A stretch of 64,000 nt of DNA from Rhodococcus sp. BP22 (GTDB lineage: Bacteria > Actinomycetota > Actinomycetes > Mycobacteriales > Mycobacteriaceae): assembly GCF_014281965.1 (NCBI RefSeq), contig NZ_JACFTB010000004.1:248001-312000 (forward strand). Direction: 5' to 3'. The notes beneath the pieces are model-generated. The model made no database searches and was not told the DNA's origin. It worked only from the letters and a program-made list of their open reading frames with translations. This document shows, in pieces, positions 21,081-28,846 of this stretch; position 1 is the stretch's first letter; each line of letters starts with the position of its first letter. Made by a program: the position numbers and the translations under genes.

Positions 21081-21566
21081 ATGTCAACGAACGGTAAGAC
21101 GGGTTGGTTCCGACGGTGGTTTTCTCGGGCTCGGTCGATCCCACTCGACCCCGCCAGAACCGATTTGCTCGTCGTGGCATCTTCCTTCGACGACGCCGAG
21201 CCATGTTCTGCGGCGTTGGAACGCGGTACACAACAGAATGCCTGGGTGGAGGACGAGGAAATCGTCCTTCGGCACCACCTGATGCTGCCGCCGGACACGA
21301 TCGACGACGCGGCGGCGATCGCTGCCCAAGACGGGTACGAGCGGGCCCCCGGCTCGATGACGATGGAGTCGCCCGAGATCAACGGCTACCAGCCCGCCGT
21401 CTATGGAGGCGTTCCGATCATCCTGCAGCGCGTACAAGTGCTGGACGCGCTGCATTGCTCACAAGAGCGTTCTCGCATGGCTGGGCTCGCGCAACGCCGC
21501 GGTGGAATCGTGCTGGGCTGGGACGCCTTACAGCCTGCTTCCGACGCAGGCCGTGTCGCTGACTAA
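21081..21566 (+). CDS. Conserved hypothetical protein, 161 aa
   Basis: Unknown function. Soluble, acidic protein with a short amphipathic basic N-terminus (GWFRRWFSRARS) and no membrane helix. GGAAGGG lies 7 nt before the ATG, which decides the start inside a longer open frame. Divergent from ctaE and upstream of trpD in the same direction (108 nt gap with its own -10-like TAGGTT near 21611). I cannot assign a family. Confidence 0.75.
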   Translation: MSTNGKTGWFRRWFSRARSIPLDPARTDLLVVASSFDDAEPCSAALERGTQQNAWVEDEEIVLRHHLMLPPDTIDDAAAIAAQDGYERAPGSMTMESPEINGYQPAVYGGVPIILQRVQVLDALHCSQERSRMAGLAQRRGGIVLGWDALQPASDAGRVAD

Positions 21567-21674
21567 GCTTTCGCCACATTACGACCTATGACGTAGTGCA
21601 ACCGCGTCTTAGGTTCGGTCGGGCCACACCGGTGCCGAAGATACGGCCGTCAGTTCAGGAAGGCACGGGAAAAG

Positions 21675-22748
21675 ATGACCGCACCGATCAACGACGAGTC
21701 GAGCAGGACCTGGAAGAGCATTCTGGGGGCCTTGACGTCGTGGGTCGATTTGTCGAGTGCCGATACGGCCTGGGCGATGGACGAGATCATGTCCGACCAC
21801 GCCACTGCCGCGCAGATTGCCGCCTTCGGGGTGGCCCTCAAGATGAAGGGGCCCACTCCTGCGGAGGTGGGAGGACTCGCCGACTCGATGCTCGCGCATG
21901 CTTCCCTCGTCGACAGTGAACCGAATTCGGTGGACGTCGTCGGTACCGGTGGCGACGGCGCAGACACGGTGAACATCTCGACTATGGCCGCGATCGTGGC
22001 GGCGGCAGCTGGTGCTCCAGTGGTCAAGCATGGGAATCGAGCGGCATCGTCACAGAGCGGTACGACCGATGTTCTGGAAGCACTGGGAGTCAAGTTCGGT
22101 CTGGGACCGAGTGGAGTTGCCGAAAGCGTTCGCGATGTCGGTATCGGGTTCTGTTTCGCCCCGGTATTTCATCCCGCCCTGCGATTCGCGGGCCCGCCGC
22201 GCAAAGAGATCGGCATTCCGACGGTTTTCAATATCCTCGGCCCACTCACCAATCCCGGTCGGCCACGATCAGGGTTGATCGGGTGCGCATTCGAGGCACT
22301 GGTGCCGGTTGTCGCGGGGGTGTTCGCCGGCCGTGGCACGAGCGCTCTCGTGGTTCGAGGTGACGACGGCCTCGACGAGATAACGATGTCCACCACTACC
22401 AGCGTGCACGTCGTCTCCGGAGGCACGGTCACTGCAACGACGATCGATCCGAAGGACTTCGGGTTCGACTACGTACCGCTGTCGGCGCTCAAAGGCGGTG
22501 ACGCCGCGTTCAACGCGAAAGTGGTGCACGCTGTTCTAGCCGGAGAGACCGGCCCGGTGCGCGACGCAGTTCTATTGAACGCGGCGGCCGCGCTGACTGC
22601 TTATGCCGGAATATCCGAAGGAATCGATGCCGGCGACATCATCGGTGCTCTCTCTGCAGGGTTGTTGCGCGCAACGAAGGCAGTCGACTCCGGTGCGGCA
22701 GCCACACTGCTGGCTCGATGGGTGAGCCGGTCGAACGAGCTGGATTGA
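21675..22748 (+). CDS. trpD: Anthranilate phosphoribosyltransferase
   Basis: Second step of tryptophan synthesis: joins anthranilate to PRPP. The 357-aa protein has the family motifs [60 protein letters not shown] and the metal-binding DDGLDE. As in mycobacteria, it stands apart from the trp operon next to the respiratory genes. Convergent with the RAM-domain gene. Confidence 0.95.
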   Translation: MTAPINDESSRTWKSILGALTSWVDLSSADTAWAMDEIMSDHATAAQIAAFGVALKMKGPTPAEVGGLADSMLAHASLVDSEPNSVDVVGTGGDGADTVNISTMAAIVAAAAGAPVVKHGNRAASSQSGTTDVLEALGVKFGLGPSGVAESVRDVGIGFCFAPVFHPALRFAGPPRKEIGIPTVFNILGPLTNPGRPRSGLIGCAFEALVPVVAGVFAGRGTSALVVRGDDGLDEITMSTTTSVHVVSGGTVTATTIDPKDFGFDYVPLSALKGGDAAFNAKVVHAVLAGETGPVRDAVLLNAAAALTAYAGISEGIDAGDIIGALSAGLLRATKAVDSGAAATLLARWVSRSNELD

Positions 22749-22775
22749 TCCGACCGGCTTCGGCGCGGAAGTGCT

Positions 22776-23051
22776 TTACTCTCCGATCGAAAACCCGGCG
22801 TCGATATCGGCGCTCGAATACGACTGGAACGCAATGTGCGTCGCGGTATTCAGGACGCCGGCCACCTTGTTGATCCGTTGTGTCACAACCTCGGCGATCT
22901 GCTGATGATCGCGGACCTTGACGATGGCGATCAGGTCGACATCTCCGGCGCACGAATAGACCTCGGACACACCGTCGACGTCCGCCACTGCTTGCGCGGT
23001 CTCGGGGATGGCGCTTGCCTCGGCGTCGATCATGACAATGGCGTGGATCAT
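22776..23051 (-). CDS. Stand-alone Lrp/AsnC ligand-binding (RAM) domain protein
   Basis: The 91-aa protein is only the effector-binding alpha-beta sandwich of Lrp/AsnC regulators (AIVMIDAEASAIPETAQAV, GVSEVYSCAGDVDLIAIVKV) and lacks the helix-turn-helix. Family knowledge: such domains form dimers or octamers that bind amino acids and may modulate full-length Lrp proteins. No known partner is adjacent; trpD, an amino acid gene, converges with it. Confidence 0.88.
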   Translation of the reverse strand: MIHAIVMIDAEASAIPETAQAVADVDGVSEVYSCAGDVDLIAIVKVRDHQQIAEVVTQRINKVAGVLNTATHIAFQSYSSADIDAGFSIGE

Positions 23052-23104
23052 GGGTCTCCCTCATTCGATGCGCGAACACGCGTACGTTGCGACTCCCCGC
23101 GAGC

Positions 23105-24835
23105 TTAGAGGGCGTACCGGTCGGAGAACGGCGACGCGCTGTACTCGTGGCGGGATGCGGCGCGAGAAATGCTGCACCATTTTTTCCACGCCCCCGCGCC
23201 GTATGCCGGTTCGGCGTACCCGTCGGTGGTCCTCACTATGCGGACGCCCTCGGAGTCCAGCCACCGGGCAATGAGACCTACCTCCTCTGGCGATGCGCCG
23301 CGCAGCGGAGTGGTGTCCGGGATGACGGTCTCGGCGGCGGCGGTGATGGCCTCCACGGCCGGCATCGGGTGTACGCGACGCGCAGTGGTAGCCGCCCCCG
23401 CCAGCCGACCGTTGCGAATCACTGCGAGTTCCCACCCTCCGTCCGTAGTTTTCCTGGCGGCCACGAGTTCGGTGATGGCTGCGATCGCGGCGAGACGGTG
23501 CATTCTTCGGACCATGTCGGCGAGAACGGTGAGTCGATCACGCAGACGGGCTGCCGATTCGAAAAGCTCGGCGTCGGCGAGTTGTGTGACCCGTACTCGC
23601 GCCGCATCCAACATGGAGTTGTCGACGCCGTCGATCAAAGCGTGGAATCGCGCGGGATAAACCGAGTAGTCGTCGGGCGAGAGCACACCTGCCGTCGCCG
23701 CCGCGCAACCGCCCACCGCGGTCGGTAGGCAATTCTGTCCGTGTGTGCCGGTGCGCGGGATGCGATTGGAGCAGGTGCGAATCGAACCGAATTCGGAGAT
23801 GAGCGCCGCGGCGTCCGCGGCATCACTTCGCGCTGTGAAGGGCCCGAGTGAGTTGGTCGTCGGTGTCCTGACGACGGAAAGCCGTGGAAACGCTTCGACT
23901 GTCGTGGTGATCCACCATCCTTTTTTGGGGAACTTCGATCGGCGGTTGTACGGCGGGATGTGCGCGCTCAACAACCGGAGTTCGCGTACACCTGCTTCGA
24001 GACCGTGAGCACACTCGACGTAGTCGACATCGACAGCAAGGCCGACCATCTCCTTCATCCGGCCGCGAGTTTCCGAACCGGTGAAGTAGTTCCGGACTCG
24101 ACGTTGCAGATTGGTCGAGGTACCGACGTACAGAACCTCCTTGCCCGGACCCTTGAACAGGTATACCCCCGGGGTCCGGGGGAGGTGGGCGGCGAGGGAT
24201 CGCTTCGCGCGCTGTCCGGCTGAGACATTTGGGAGATAGTCGACGAGTTCGGCGTAGCTGTGCACACCCTGATTTCCGACACGCTCGATCAGCGCGTGCA
24301 GTACATCTACCGTCGCGCGAGCGTCGTCCAAGGCGCGGTGAGTCGGTGTCGTGCCGACGTCGAACAACGATGCGAGTGCCGACAATTTCACTGATGGGGC
24401 CTCGTCACGGGTGAGTACACGCCGCGCCAGTTTGACGGTGCACAAAACTTGGAACTTGGGCCAGGCGATGTCCAGTCGGCTGGCGGCGGCCCGGAGAAAA
24501 CCGGTGTCGAACCCCGCATTGTGGGCGACGAGTACTGCGCCCCGAGCGAATTCCAGGAAGCCGGGAAGTACACGCTCGATGCGCGGTGCGTCGATCAGCA
24601 TCGCGGAGGTGATTCCGGTCAGTTCGACGATGAAAGGCGGAATCGATCGGCCTGGATCGACGAGTGTGGCGAACTCTCCGATCACCTCACCTCCGCGGAC
24701 TTTGACCGCCCCGATCTCGGTGATCGCTTCGGTATCGGCGCTGCCGCCCGTCGTCTCCAAATCGACGACCACGAAAGTCGTCTGATGTAACGGGGTGTCC
24801 AGTTCATCGAAAGTCAGCTGGATCGGAAGGGTCAC
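23105..24835 (-). CDS. DEDDh 3'-5' exonuclease fused to a UvrC-like GIY-YIG endonuclease
   Basis: Homologue of mycobacterial Rv2191. The first about 190 residues are a DnaQ-type exonuclease (VVVDLETTGG, EIGAVKV, VAHNAGFDTGFL, HRALDDARATVDVL supply the DEDDh residues). The next part is a GIY-YIG nuclease domain (TPGVYLFKGPGKEVLYVGTSTNLQRRVRNYF), followed by a UvrC-like C-terminal region without the RNase H-type 5' nuclease and helix-hairpin-helix of full UvrC. This is the Cho-like arrangement with proofreading exonuclease added, so a role in repair is likely. The GTG at 24835 starts the protein just before the exonuclease; upstream in-frame codons have no similarity. Confidence 0.9.
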   Translation of the reverse strand: MTLPIQLTFDELDTPLHQTTFVVVDLETTGGSADTEAITEIGAVKVRGGEVIGEFATLVDPGRSIPPFIVELTGITSAMLIDAPRIERVLPGFLEFARGAVLVAHNAGFDTGFLRAAASRLDIAWPKFQVLCTVKLARRVLTRDEAPSVKLSALASLFDVGTTPTHRALDDARATVDVLHALIERVGNQGVHSYAELVDYLPNVSAGQRAKRSLAAHLPRTPGVYLFKGPGKEVLYVGTSTNLQRRVRNYFTGSETRGRMKEMVGLAVDVDYVECAHGLEAGVRELRLLSAHIPPYNRRSKFPKKGWWITTTVEAFPRLSVVRTPTTNSLGPFTARSDAADAAALISEFGSIRTCSNRIPRTGTHGQNCLPTAVGGCAAATAGVLSPDDYSVYPARFHALIDGVDNSMLDAARVRVTQLADAELFESAARLRDRLTVLADMVRRMHRLAAIAAITELVAARKTTDGGWELAVIRNGRLAGAATTARRVHPMPAVEAITAAAETVIPDTTPLRGASPEEVGLIARWLDSEGVRIVRTTDGYAEPAYGAGAWKKWCSISRAASRHEYSASPFSDRYAL

Positions 24836-24843
24836 AGGACAGG

Positions 24844-24849
24844 ACGGTA
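24844..24849 (-). promoter_or_regulatory. Possible leaderless -10 box of the exonuclease gene
   Basis: TACCGT on the minus strand ends 8 nt before the GTG at 24835; no ribosome site. Confidence 0.35.
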
Positions 24850-24971
24850 GATGGCGGTACCGACATAATCCTGTGTTGCCGTTTTCGTGGAAGGCGTGTC
24901 GTACCTTGCCGATAAGTTCGCCCGAAACGAGTCGGAATTTCGGGCTGAAACACAAAAGAGACGAGGATCAC

Positions 24972-25253
24972 ATGATTGTGGATTGCAGTGATTGCAGGGT
25001 TAGAGACATCGCGTGCGGAGACTGTGTCGTGACCGTCCTTCTGGGGGCTCCGGGAATGGCAGGTTCGGCGGGTGTAGACGTCGGGTCTGCAGCGTCGAAA
25101 ATAGACATCGACCAGGCGGAACTAGGTGCTATCGGGGTTCTGGCGGAGGTCGGTCTCGTCCCACATTTGCGTTTGGTCGTGGAGAACAACGACGCCCCCC
25201 GGACTGCTTCGTTACCGTCCTGTGATTCAAGCGCGGATCTACGTGCGATGTAG
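24972..25253 (+). CDS. Small Cys-rich conserved actinobacterial protein, 93 aa
   Basis: N-terminus IVDCSDCRVRDIACGDCVVTVLLG carries two CxxC-type pairs (C5/C8 and C15/C18), which looks like a metal or Fe-S site, followed by a short helical part typical of this family (ELGAIGVLAEVGLVPHLRLV). Similar small proteins with the DCxxC...CxDCVVT start occur widely in Actinobacteria, function unknown to me. GACGAGGA precedes the ATG. The leader contains GATAAG near 24911 as a possible -10 and a GCCCGAAA/TTTCGGGC hairpin at 24920-24945. Confidence 0.8.
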   Translation: MIVDCSDCRVRDIACGDCVVTVLLGAPGMAGSAGVDVGSAASKIDIDQAELGAIGVLAEVGLVPHLRLVVENNDAPRTASLPSCDSSADLRAM

Positions 25254-25384
25254 TCCGGTTTCCAGATATTCGAGCCTCTTCGGCGCGTCGGGGTCGACAC
25301 GGAGGGATGCCATTTCGTAACCTTCCTGAGACCTTGCGGAGTCTCGCCAGTCCAGACAGGAGTGGCGTCGCAAGTCACCGCCTA

Positions 25385-25535
25385 ATCGGGCACTCGTCAG
25401 AGTGGCCGTACCGGGAACCCGATTTCTACTGGGGTGAATCCCGCCGGATCGCTTTATGCGAACGGTGGGTAGGGCTGATCTTCCCAGCCCGAACCCGTCA
25501 GCTAACTCGGTCGGCGGATGAGTGGAAGAAACGGA
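25385..25535 (+). promoter_or_regulatory. c-di-AMP riboswitch (ydaO-yuaA type)
   Basis: The leader of the NlpC/P60 gene has the conserved pieces of the ydaO-yuaA class: ACCGGGAACCC, then GGGGTGAATCC about 12 nt on, then AGCCCGAACCCGTCAGCTAA and a GTCGGCGG segment before the ribosome site. In Actinobacteria this class senses c-di-AMP and typically switches off cell wall hydrolase genes (rpf, NlpC/P60), which fits the gene here. Exact ends are approximate. Confidence 0.85.
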
Positions 25536-25547
25536 GCACAACCTCTC

Positions 25548-26105
25548 GTGGCGTCACATACTTCAACCCGCCAATTGCGTCGAATCCTCGTAGCCGGTGC
25601 GATTACTGCCGGCGCGGTCATTTTGCCCGCTGCCCCCGCAATGGCGGCTCCCATCACGATCCCGGGTGTCGGTACGTTCGAAATACCAGAGATCCCGGGC
25701 TTGCCCCCGCTGCCGGCCGTCCCCGGACTCCCCGGCGCGCCGGCACCCATAGCTCCCCAGGTCACTCCGGCTGCGAAGGCCGTGCAGGCCGCCGAGTCCA
25801 AGGTCGGGTCCCCGTACGTCTACGGTGCATCCGGTCCTGACTCGTTCGATTGCTCCGGTCTGGTGCAGTGGGCATACAAGCAAGCCGGTGTCAGCTTGCC
25901 CCGTACGAGCTACGACCAGGCGTCCGCTGGTGTTCCGGTATCCCAGTCCGATCTCCAGCCGGGAGATGTCGTCTCCTTCTACGGTGGATCGCATTCGGGT
26001 ATCTACGCAGGCGGCGGCAACGTAATCCACGCATCCACCTCAGGTGTTCCCGTCAAGGTTGCACCGGTGTCGTCGATGCCGTTCGACGGAGCTCGTCGAT
26101 ACTGA
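25548..26105 (+). CDS. Secreted NlpC/P60 peptidoglycan endopeptidase
   Basis: Cleaves the D-Glu-(meso-DAP) bond of stem peptides by family knowledge. The 185-aa protein has a signal peptide (LRRILVAGAITAGAVILPAAPAMA), a Pro-rich linker and an NlpC/P60 domain with the catalytic Cys in FDCSGLVQWAY (C102) and the His in GSHSGIYAGGG, with a second conserved HAST motif. The GTG at 25548 is chosen over ATG 25518 because the GTGGC start with a preceding AACGGAG is shared with the paralogue at 26447. Controlled by the upstream c-di-AMP riboswitch. Confidence 0.93.
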   Translation: MASHTSTRQLRRILVAGAITAGAVILPAAPAMAAPITIPGVGTFEIPEIPGLPPLPAVPGLPGAPAPIAPQVTPAAKAVQAAESKVGSPYVYGASGPDSFDCSGLVQWAYKQAGVSLPRTSYDQASAGVPVSQSDLQPGDVVSFYGGSHSGIYAGGGNVIHASTSGVPVKVAPVSSMPFDGARRY

Positions 26106-26123
26106 CTCGTGTGATCGGTACGC

Positions 26124-26171
26124 AAACAGCATCAGGGCCCGGTCGTATCGGCCGCGGACCTGGTGCTGTTT
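26124..26171 (+). terminator. Hairpin terminator after the first NlpC/P60 gene
   Basis: AAACAGCATCAGG pairs with CCTGGTGCTGTTT (13 positions, one G-U) around a GC-rich inner loop, 20 nt after the stop codon. Confidence 0.75.
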
Positions 26172-26287
26172 CGTCGTTTCGCCGGGCCGAGGCGTGCGTG
26201 TCCGCCCCTCGATCCGGTCCTGGTTGGACACTGGCGTGACGATTCCGTAATCTTTCCAAGTCTTGATGGGACAAATATTCCAGTCGC

Positions 26288-26310
26288 TCGGATAAATCCG
26301 AATTATCCGA
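26288..26310. promoter_or_regulatory. Operator-like nested palindrome upstream of ripC
   Basis: TCGGATAA-7 nt-TTATCCGA forms an 8-bp inverted repeat, and the left half also forms TCGGAT-AA-ATCCGA with the spacer. AT-rich surroundings suggest a regulator site in the ripC promoter region; the regulator is unknown. Confidence 0.4.
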
Positions 26311-26446
26311 CGCGATTTCCGACCATTGGCTGATACTCATGGGTAGAGTTTGTTTTCAACCCTGCACTGATGCAGCGATATCGCAGCGAAGGTCCACTGC
26401 GTCGTAGCTCCATCGACACACCTGCAAGAACGGAGAGTCACCTTCT

Positions 26447-27508
26447 GTGGCGACACCGACAGTCAAGAACGTTGCTCGATCCAAACGCAGCGTCCTCGCC
26501 GCTGCAGCTTGTGCGCTGTGTCTTCTCGTGGCTCCGGCCGCAACAGCCCAGGCGCAGCCGGGAATAGATAGTGCATCCGATGCGCAGACGCGGTTGGCGG
26601 ACCTCGCTCGTGAGTCCGAGCAAACGACCGAGGCTTTGCACAACGCGCAAATAGATCTCGATGCCAAGACCGCAGTGCAGCGCGAAGCAGAGTCCGCCGT
26701 CGAGGCTCATCAGAGCGCTCTCGCGGTCGCCGAGGCGGCATTGGCCGAGCTGAAGCCCGCCGTGGACAAAGTGGCCAACGTCAACTATCAGGGTGGTCGA
26801 ACGAACAGGCTGTTCGCCGTGATGGTCAGCGATTCACCCCAGCAACTGTTGGACCAGATGTCGGCCCTCGACATCATTTCTGCGGAGACTTCCAGGCAGG
26901 TGGGGCAGTTCAAGCAGGCAACGACCGATGCCGCTGCGGCCGAGGAAGCGTCCCGTAGCGCTGCAGACGCGGCGCGCGCGGCTGCAGATCAAGCCAAAAT
27001 GGTCAGCGACGATCTGCAGGCCAAGCAGAGCGAACTTCAAGGGCAAACGGCAGAAGTGATGGCGGCGTTCAGCGCGCTGTCCGGCGCCGAACGGAGTGAC
27101 TACGCAGGCAGTCCGCTACCTCCAGGATTCGACCTGTCGAAGATCATCGCAGGATTGGTTCCGGGATCGGGGTCCGGTGCTCTGCAGGCAGGTTTGACAC
27201 AGATAGGTAAACCGTACGTGTGGGGCGCTACAGGGCCCGATGGCTTCGACTGCTCAGGGCTGGTCGTGTGGGCCTACAAGCAGGTCGGCAAGACGCTCCC
27301 GCGGTCCAGCCAGGCGCAGGCTGCCGGCGGAACCCCAGTCGATCAGAAGAGCCTCCAGCCAGGCGACGTCGTTCTCTTCTATCCGGATGCCTCGCATGTC
27401 GGCCTGTATGCCGGTAACGGAAACGTGCTGCATGCTTCGACGTTCGGGGTGCCGGTGAAGGTTCAGTCGATGGCGTCGTTCCCGTTCTACGGTGCGCGCC
27501 GGTACTGA
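26447..27508 (+). CDS. ripC: Peptidoglycan endopeptidase, RipC-like NlpC/P60 protein with coiled coil
   Basis: The 353-aa secreted protein has a signal peptide (about 1-35), a long coiled coil rich in Ala/Glu/Gln (residues about 40-225) and a C-terminal NlpC/P60 domain with the catalytic Cys269 (GFDCSGLVVWAY) and His residues in ASHVGLYAG and LHAST. By order (next to the Rv2189c and pimB genes) it matches Rv2190c, RipC, whose coiled coil is the contact for the FtsEX division complex in M. tuberculosis. GTG start with a GGAG site upstream. Confidence 0.93.
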   Translation: MATPTVKNVARSKRSVLAAAACALCLLVAPAATAQAQPGIDSASDAQTRLADLARESEQTTEALHNAQIDLDAKTAVQREAESAVEAHQSALAVAEAALAELKPAVDKVANVNYQGGRTNRLFAVMVSDSPQQLLDQMSALDIISAETSRQVGQFKQATTDAAAAEEASRSAADAARAAADQAKMVSDDLQAKQSELQGQTAEVMAAFSALSGAERSDYAGSPLPPGFDLSKIIAGLVPGSGSGALQAGLTQIGKPYVWGATGPDGFDCSGLVVWAYKQVGKTLPRSSQAQAAGGTPVDQKSLQPGDVVLFYPDASHVGLYAGNGNVLHASTFGVPVKVQSMASFPFYGARRY

Positions 27509-27530
27509 TAGCTCCAGCTTGGTTCACTCG

Positions 27531-28832
27531 ATGACTGCCCGCCGCTCTTCAACGGCGGCAGTTCTCGTCGGCGCTCTGGTATGGGTGTCGGGATGTACAG
27601 CGTCCGGCCCGCTGGTCGAGTCGACGACACCGATGCCCTCGAATCCGTACGAGGACCAGCGCAGGGCGGGCGTCGAACAGCTTCTCGTGGATTGGGCGGA
27701 TGCGGTCTCCTCCAACGACGATGCTGAACTGGCGGCTCTGGTCGACCCGGCAGCGTCGCCCGAATTCCTGCAATCGCTGATCAGCACCGCATCGAACCTC
27801 ACGGATGTGCCGCTGTCCGAGTGGGGCTACGAGATCGTGGACGAGCCTGAAACGCCCGTTTCTTCCGAAATTGCCGAACGTGTGGGGGCCGCAGACGTGT
27901 GGGCGCCGTCGGTGGTTCTTCGGTATGGCATCGACGGGCCGGATGACCTACCGACCCGCAGACCGATCTCGTTGCTCGTGGCCGAGCGTGACGATAGATG
28001 GCGACTGGTGTCCGACACGGACTTACCAGGTATCGACCGACATACCTGGCGGGGACCGTGGGACTTCGGGCCGGTAACGGCCACGCCGATCACGACGGCC
28101 GGGGGAACATCGATGGTGCTGGGCAAACGAGAGCAGGACCTGCTCACCTCTCGGCTTTCCACCGAGTTGCCGGCCGCGGTCGAGGCAGTTGCGGACTTCG
28201 TGGGTGACGACTGGCCGCGCAAGACGCTGATAGTGACGACAAGTTCCACAGATGAGTTCCTCGCGTCGGCAGGGGGAGTTGCAGGCCCGGACGTGGCGGC
28301 TGTGTCCGTCTCTGATGTCGTTGTACCCGGCGATCCGGTGACTGGGCAGCGTGTCGTCTTCTCTCCCTCCGCTGCTGAGCGATTGACCGAGTTCACTACT
28401 CGCTCGGTCCTGCGTCACGAACTTACGCACATTGCTGCTCGCGCGAACACCGTCGACGGATCGCCGACATGGATGCTCGAGGGGTTCGCGGATTATTCGG
28501 GATACCGCGGATCGGGTGTCGACTTCGCCACGCTGGCTCCGACCCTGAGTCGTGCAGTCGGGGTGGGCGGGCCGCCGACGGTTCTCCCGGCAGACTCGGA
28601 TTTTTCGGCAGGCGGGCTCCGTTCCACCCTCGCGTATGAATCTGCATGGTCCCTCGCAGCGTTCATCGCTGAGCGATACGGTGAGTCGGTGCTGCGAGAT
28701 CTTTACGCGCAGTTGGCAACCGGTCCGCAAACAGACGCCGAGATCAGTGCGGGTCTCGAAGCGACTGTCGGGTCGAGAACCGACACATTCATCGCGGACT
28801 GGGGGGCTTGGGTTGCGCAGAATGCGAGCTGA
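27531..28832 (+). CDS. Lipoprotein with a gluzincin (HExxH...E) metallopeptidase motif
   Basis: The 433-aa protein has a lipobox VSGC about 22 residues from the ATG at 27531, a Ser/Thr/Pro-rich region, a domain of the SnoaL/NTF2-like type (residues about 45-175, VEQLLVDWADAVSSNDDAELAALV), and a C-terminal region with HELTH at 296-300 and a downstream Glu in WMLEGFADY (E317), the spacing of a gluzincin zinc site. Likely anchored outside the membrane. Located between ripC and pimB; position corresponds to Rv2189c of mycobacteria, but I cannot say they are orthologous. Substrate unknown. Confidence 0.85.
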   Translation: MTARRSSTAAVLVGALVWVSGCTASGPLVESTTPMPSNPYEDQRRAGVEQLLVDWADAVSSNDDAELAALVDPAASPEFLQSLISTASNLTDVPLSEWGYEIVDEPETPVSSEIAERVGAADVWAPSVVLRYGIDGPDDLPTRRPISLLVAERDDRWRLVSDTDLPGIDRHTWRGPWDFGPVTATPITTAGGTSMVLGKREQDLLTSRLSTELPAAVEAVADFVGDDWPRKTLIVTTSSTDEFLASAGGVAGPDVAAVSVSDVVVPGDPVTGQRVVFSPSAAERLTEFTTRSVLRHELTHIAARANTVDGSPTWMLEGFADYSGYRGSGVDFATLAPTLSRAVGVGGPPTVLPADSDFSAGGLRSTLAYESAWSLAAFIAERYGESVLRDLYAQLATGPQTDAEISAGLEATVGSRTDTFIADWGAWVAQNAS

Positions 28833-28834
28833 CC

Positions 28835-28840
28835 TACGGT
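28835..28840 (+). promoter_or_regulatory. Possible leaderless -10 box of pimB
   Basis: TACGGT ends 6 nt before the ATG at 28847, right after the previous stop codon. Confidence 0.4.
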
Positions 28841-28846
28841 AGTGCA

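Larger units (their letters stand above)
26106..26446 (+). other. Intergenic region between the two NlpC/P60 genes
   Basis: About 340 bases with no gene. It holds a terminator for the first hydrolase gene (26124-26171), an operator-like palindrome (26288-26310) and the promoter and 5' leader of ripC. I see no copy of the riboswitch here. Confidence 0.6.
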
